Source: a virus
Direction: 5' to 3' (one strand)
Virus record (IMG/VR): IMGVR_UViG_3300025301_000010
Coordinates: 1 to 63,010 of that record
Length of the DNA stretch: 63,010 nt
Shown: positions 59,699-63,010 of the stretch, piece by piece
Position numbering within the stretch: position 1 is the stretch's first letter
Layout: every line of letters begins with the position of its first letter
The notes under the pieces: model-generated
What the model was told of the DNA's origin: nothing
The model's input: only the letters and a program-made list of their open reading frames with translations
Database searches by the model: none
Made by a program: the position numbers and the translations under genes

Positions 59699-60208
59699 TT
59701 AGGCCCTCAGTTTGTAAAACGTGTGATCGCCAATCACCGCTGTGATCTTTTGCTCATTCGCCCACCGGGGCAGTGATCCATTCCGCCATTTTTTGACCAG
59801 CGGAACATTGAGGTAGTGGTCGGCCCCGTGCGTGGGGTCGAGATGCGGCTCCCCGCTATAGTCTCGCGCCGCCGCGCCATCGGTACGCCATACGTCCCAC
59901 ACGCGCACCCAGTGGACAAAATCCTGCCAGTTTTCTTTGTGGACCAATCGGTCCTCTGACCCCACGGCTCCCAACACCCACTGAAAATTCGGGTCCACTT
60001 GGCGCGTCCAGCTAAATTGGAGGCGTTGGAGAATCACGCCGCGCATCGTATCCGGCCAGCCGCGCCGGTGGGAACGATTATAGACCACCCAATCGACCGC
60101 CTCCATGCCCAGCAGTCCTTGGTTCCGCGCCTCACACAAAATATTCGCGGTGCGGAGATTGACGGCAGACCATTGATGTATCGGACTACTCATTTTGTAT
60201 ATATCCAT
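59699..60208 (-). CDS. Cell wall hydrolase, SleB-like endolysin
   Basis: 169 residues (164 if ATG 60193, which overlaps the nuclease stop as ATGA, is used). The Hydrolase_2 pattern is clear: LRTANILCEARNQGLLGMEAV with the catalytic Glu, VVYNRSHRRGWPDTMRGVI, and ADHYLNVPLVKKW with IGDHTFYKL at the end. It should cleave peptidoglycan at lysis. It is the only peptidoglycan hydrolase visible in the window. A lytic transglycosylase activity is expected from the family. Confidence 0.83.
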   Translation of the reverse strand: MDIYKMSSPIHQWSAVNLRTANILCEARNQGLLGMEAVDWVVYNRSHRRGWPDTMRGVILQRLQFSWTRQVDPNFQWVLGAVGSEDRLVHKENWQDFVHWVRVWDVWRTDGAAARDYSGEPHLDPTHGADHYLNVPLVKKWRNGSLPRWANEQKITAVIGDHTFYKLRA

Positions 60209-60585
60209 CCTTGCTCGATCATCATGTCGTTAATCGAGCGCTGTACGATACCGGTTTCACCTTGCATACACAGCGAGACTTCGGCCAGCCACCGTCCAAA
60301 TGAATCCCGCTTGGTGACGGCAAGGGCGACCCCTTTGGAGACCAATGTTTCCAGCATCTTTTTGGCGCGTTGATAATCCGGCTCCCCACGCTCCGGCGTA
60401 TCCACCCGCAACAGGCGAACCGAGGTGGTGGAGATAATCGGCAGATGTCCTTCCCCGAAGATCACGAGTTCGCGGATCTTAAACGTATCGCCGTCAATGA
60501 CGCGCACCACCGGAATGGTGCAGCCCGGTTCATGTGCTAGAGCCGTTGTCGCCAGAGCAGCCAGCCAAAAGACCGCACACAACAC
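60190..60585 (-). CDS. Secreted staphylococcal-nuclease-like protein (B copy)
   Basis: 131 residues from GTG 60585. The signal peptide LCAVFWLAALATTALAHE precedes VIDGDT, RLLRVDTPERGE and DSFGRWLAEV, so all catalytic positions are present. It resembles the left-arm protein (2219-2734). It lies between endolysin and DUF1353 gene, so action during or after lysis is likely. Overlaps the DUF1353 gene by about 49 bases. Confidence 0.82.
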   Translation of the reverse strand: MLCAVFWLAALATTALAHEPGCTIPVVRVIDGDTFKIRELVIFGEGHLPIISTTSVRLLRVDTPERGEPDYQRAKKMLETLVSKGVALAVTKRDSFGRWLAEVSLCMQGETGIVQRSINDMMIEQGWIYTK

Positions 60586-60902
60586 CAGGCTAAATATGCC
60601 TGCACACGTCGCGCTCCATCGCGTAATAATAGTTCGTAATAGTATTGGTCTGCCTCCTTCCGCGTTGCCAGGTCATCATCTGCACGGGCATAGCAATAAT
60701 CGTGTATACAGGACGCCCCCAGATACTGGCCGGGTGACAGTCCACCGAGAGTCCAGAGTGTACGGGGGACACTGGCCCCATCCCACGCAAAGCCCACAGG
60801 CGCACGCACGTGACCATACCGATAGGGCTCCACCAGGACGAACGAGCGTCCGCCCCTTTCTGTCGTTTGTGTAAACACAGGGCTCGAAAAATCATCGGCC
60901 AT
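60537..60902 (-). CDS. DUF1353 protein
   Basis: 121 residues, gggag site. VRAPVGFAWDGASVPRTLW and GASCIHDYCYARADDDLA are the DUF1353 signature, with the conserved D-G-A-S-x-P and H-D-x-x-Y motifs. The family is frequent near phage lysis genes and of unknown function; a periplasmic or wall-related role is guessed. Confidence 0.83.
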   Translation of the reverse strand: MADDFSSPVFTQTTERGGRSFVLVEPYRYGHVRAPVGFAWDGASVPRTLWTLGGLSPGQYLGASCIHDYCYARADDDLATRKEADQYYYELLLRDGARRVQAYLAWCCVRSFGWLLWRQRL

Positions 60903-61152
60903 ACTGCAACTCCCTCAAGGCACCTAAGATCTCTTCCGAATTGTCCGTAATGCTGCTTTGCACCGTGTCGAGTTTATTTTCAATCCGGTCCACCTGGGAC
61001 TGGACCACATCGACATCTCGAATACTCGCACTGGCCGGATGCGGATTCTCCGCGAGCGCATGATGTTCGACCTGACCGAGCGCCACCGCCAACACCACGC
61101 CGATAATCGCCAACAATCCGGCCGCCACCGCCAACTGCCCCTGTTTCGTCAT
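60892..61152 (-). CDS. Membrane-anchored coiled-coil protein (B copy)
   Basis: 86 residues. A membrane helix (AVAAGLLAIIGVVLAVALG, about 7-25) and a coiled coil (VVQSQVDRIENKLDTVQ, then EEILGALREL). Same design as 20843-21151. Overlaps the lipoprotein gene stop (ATGA). With that lipoprotein it could form a spanin-like pair; a holin-type role is the alternative. Confidence 0.5.
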   Translation of the reverse strand: MTKQGQLAVAAGLLAIIGVVLAVALGQVEHHALAENPHPASASIRDVDVVQSQVDRIENKLDTVQSSITDNSEEILGALRELQYGR

Positions 61153-61412
61153 GGGAACGATACCTCTATCGCGGCCCGCGCACAGTCAAAGCGGAGATAC
61201 ACGCCGTTGTCTTCGCGCACTTTACGGGCACGCGCAACGAGGAGTGAATCGCCGGAACAGACGCTTTCCTGGATCTTCCGGAATGCCGCCATATACGCCG
61301 CCTGCGCCACCGTGCCGCGCCCGTCCACTTGGGACCAGCGATCAATTACGGCGCTACAGCCGACTAAGACCATCGCGACAATCGTCGCACATACGATCAC
61401 CCGTATGAGCAT
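61149..61412 (-). CDS. Small lipoprotein, possible outer-membrane spanin partner
   Basis: 87 residues from ATG 61412. The N-terminus MLIRVIVCATIVAMVLVGCS is a signal peptide with a lipobox (LVGC). The rest is soluble and has two more cysteines. It is longer and less proline-rich than typical Rz1, so the spanin call is tentative. Coupled to the membrane/coiled-coil gene. Confidence 0.5.
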   Translation of the reverse strand: MLIRVIVCATIVAMVLVGCSAVIDRWSQVDGRGTVAQAAYMAAFRKIQESVCSGDSLLVARARKVREDNGVYLRFDCARAAIEVSFP

Positions 61413-61454
61413 CCTGCTCTCTTGCGCTTCGTTCACATGCATATTCGCCGCTCC

Positions 61455-62993
61455 TCACCACTGCACCGACACGATCTGGGCGGGACGGAATCCGCCGCTG
61501 ATGTCTGCAAATGCCATGACACAGGCATCGCCCATGTCCGTCGATCTTTTCAGCCGCTTCCGCACGTCGTCCTTGCTTTCAATCGTAATGCCGCCGAGCG
61601 TATTACGGTATTGTGGGGCCGTCAGGTCCATCTTCAACTGCGGGTCCGGGGGCAAGGCTACTTGCTCCGTCCCGCTATCGGGGTCCAGCAGCTCCCGCAT
61701 CATCCACCACAACTCCGCCCGTTTGTTCCGCATTTTCAGCAGTCCGCTCTTGTCGGTCTCGTCGGATCGCGCTGAGGCGACCACCGGATTGACGTGCGAA
61801 AAGCCGTCCGTGCCTAGCAAACTGTCATACACTGAACTGCCGACCCCGATAATGTCCAGGTTAATAAGCGCCTGATCTTGGTACACATCGGCAATGTATT
61901 TCACCACCGCTGGCCCGTCCGGCGTCTCACTCCCGGCATAGGTAATTAACTCGTCCATCCACGGCCCATGCCGTTTGGCAATCACCGTGGCGTCCCGGCC
62001 ACCGCGACTCGGGTCCACCCCCATCGCATGCAGGGGATAGCCGTCCGGATTATGCGGCTTCCACCGATCCATGGCGGCTTGGACCCAGGCACTCGGAATC
62101 ACCTGATATTCCCCGTCACTGCGGCTAAAGGTCCAGATGCCTTTCAGCAACTGGCTCCGCAACGGTTCGGGCAGGTTCATCAGGTTGGCTTCGTAATCCG
62201 TCCCCGCTAAATATTTATTATCTTTCAACCGGCCAGGGATAAACGTCCGACTGCGGGGGGTGAGGCGTTCTTCCTCGCCTGTGGCGGTGGTAAAATCATA
62301 CGGGTCGCCATCCGGCCGTTCCACCTCTTCGCCGTCTTCCATGCAGTACCAGCGGAGTTCGCCGGGGGCTGCTGGATTCGGATGCTCGGGATCAAGCCAC
62401 GGAGCCCAGCGCTGAATGACCCACTCCCCGGCTGCATCAGGATTCGGGTTCGTTGCCCCGATAATGCGGACCCGCTGCGCTGGCGATGTGGACCGTGCCC
62501 AGCCGATCACCTGGGTGTATTGCCGCTCCTCGAATTCCGTGAGCTCGTCAAAAGCAAACAGGTCGTGTGACTGGCCTTTATGCTTCTTCCAGTCGTCACT
62601 TTCCTTCATCGCCGCCAACTGGATCATCCGCCGTCCCGGCACATCGCGCCAAAACAACCGTTGGCCGTTCCACTTCGGCTGTTCCCGTCCACTGCCCGTC
62701 AATGGGTCCAACAAATCATGCAATTCATCAATCATGCCGTTCAATTGCGTCAGTTCACGCCGGAAAATCTTTGTCCGCTTATGCGCCGTGAGGGCGAGCC
62801 CGAGAATTAAACTGGACTTCCCCGCTCCCGCCGCCCCGCCGTACAGCGTTTCAAATGCCGCGCTGTGGTACGCCTGCGCCTGGGGACCGTCCTGGGGCTC
62901 CCATAACGGCGCGCTCACTTCCGTGTCTACCGCGACCAGGTTGGCAAGAGAATGATACTTATTGCGGCCCGGTTGGAGTTGGACGGAGGACAT
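61455..62993 (-). CDS. Terminase large subunit (Terminase_6 type)
   Basis: 512 residues. Walker A GGAAGAGKSS (52-61), Walker B LFAFDEL (about 145-151), coupling motif GATNPNPD, and a nuclease domain with GVDPSRGGRD, LDIIGVGSS and DMGDACVMAFAD. Drives packaging into head B. No small subunit is visible; it may lie beyond the right edge. The start has no strong ribosome site. Ends at the first base of the right-hand border region. Confidence 0.92.
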   Translation of the reverse strand: MSSVQLQPGRNKYHSLANLVAVDTEVSAPLWEPQDGPQAQAYHSAAFETLYGGAAGAGKSSLILGLALTAHKRTKIFRRELTQLNGMIDELHDLLDPLTGSGREQPKWNGQRLFWRDVPGRRMIQLAAMKESDDWKKHKGQSHDLFAFDELTEFEERQYTQVIGWARSTSPAQRVRIIGATNPNPDAAGEWVIQRWAPWLDPEHPNPAAPGELRWYCMEDGEEVERPDGDPYDFTTATGEEERLTPRSRTFIPGRLKDNKYLAGTDYEANLMNLPEPLRSQLLKGIWTFSRSDGEYQVIPSAWVQAAMDRWKPHNPDGYPLHAMGVDPSRGGRDATVIAKRHGPWMDELITYAGSETPDGPAVVKYIADVYQDQALINLDIIGVGSSVYDSLLGTDGFSHVNPVVASARSDETDKSGLLKMRNKRAELWWMMRELLDPDSGTEQVALPPDPQLKMDLTAPQYRNTLGGITIESKDDVRKRLKRSTDMGDACVMAFADISGGFRPAQIVSVQW

Positions 62994-63010
62994 CGTTATG
63001 CAGTCTACAC

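Noticed and set aside
1-63010. Search for integrase, excisionase, CI-like repressor, att sites, CRISPR, insertion sequences, rRNA and tRNA
   Set aside because: Nothing convincing seen. Absence from a window without tools is not proof, but a temperate life style is not supported.

Overview
The window is tailed-bacteriophage DNA (Caudoviricetes, siphovirus-like) from end to end. I see no bacterial housekeeping gene, tRNA, integrase, transposase or CRISPR array. Genes are packed tightly, often with ATGA or TAATG overlaps, and most have a GGAGG-type ribosome binding site. The host cannot be named. A lipoprotein-type signal next to a membrane/coiled-coil protein in the right arm hints at a Gram-negative host, weakly.

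The window carries two complete sets of virion genes that face each other. LEFT ARM (module A, + strand, 1-21151): terminase small and large subunits, a secreted staphylococcal-nuclease homologue, HK97-type portal, S49 protease and capsid, head-tail connectors, tail tube, a -1 frameshifted tail chaperone pair, a 1348-residue tape measure, tail-tip and fibre genes, and a membrane/coiled-coil protein. A control region follows (21171-21513) with a divergent ribbon-helix-helix-like gene and a sigma70-type promoter that has a perfect palindrome in its spacer. Next come early genes of A (21514-27224): small zinc-ribbon and unknown proteins, a PD-(D/E)XK nuclease and a Toprim/DUF3987 primase-helicase.

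MIDDLE (27237-35487, + strand): a C5 cytosine methyltransferase gene with a second gene nested in its +1 frame over almost its whole length, then a second early module: YqaJ exonuclease, RecT annealase, a SpoVG-like protein with an SSB-like tail, a replication initiator with a candidate origin, DnaB helicase, RusA resolvase, zinc-ribbon proteins, and two members of a small family that also has one member in the A early region.

RIGHT ARM (module B, - strand, 62993 down to 35484): terminase large subunit of a different type, lipoprotein and membrane/coiled-coil proteins, DUF1353 protein, a second secreted nuclease, SleB-like endolysin, DUF4055 portal, scaffold, P22-like coat, connectors, tail terminator, tail tube, a second -1 frameshifted chaperone pair, a 2008-residue tape measure, tail-tip and fibre genes, and a metallophosphoesterase.

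The two heads are unrelated in type: portal with S49 protease and HK97 capsid in A; DUF4055 portal with scaffold and P22-like coat in B. The genes from tape measure to tail tip are homologous and in the same order in both arms. Either this is a natural composite of two related phages, or two co-occurring genomes were joined in assembly. Operon-like spacing on both sides of the methyltransferase gene (27237-28298) makes that gene the likeliest place for such a join.
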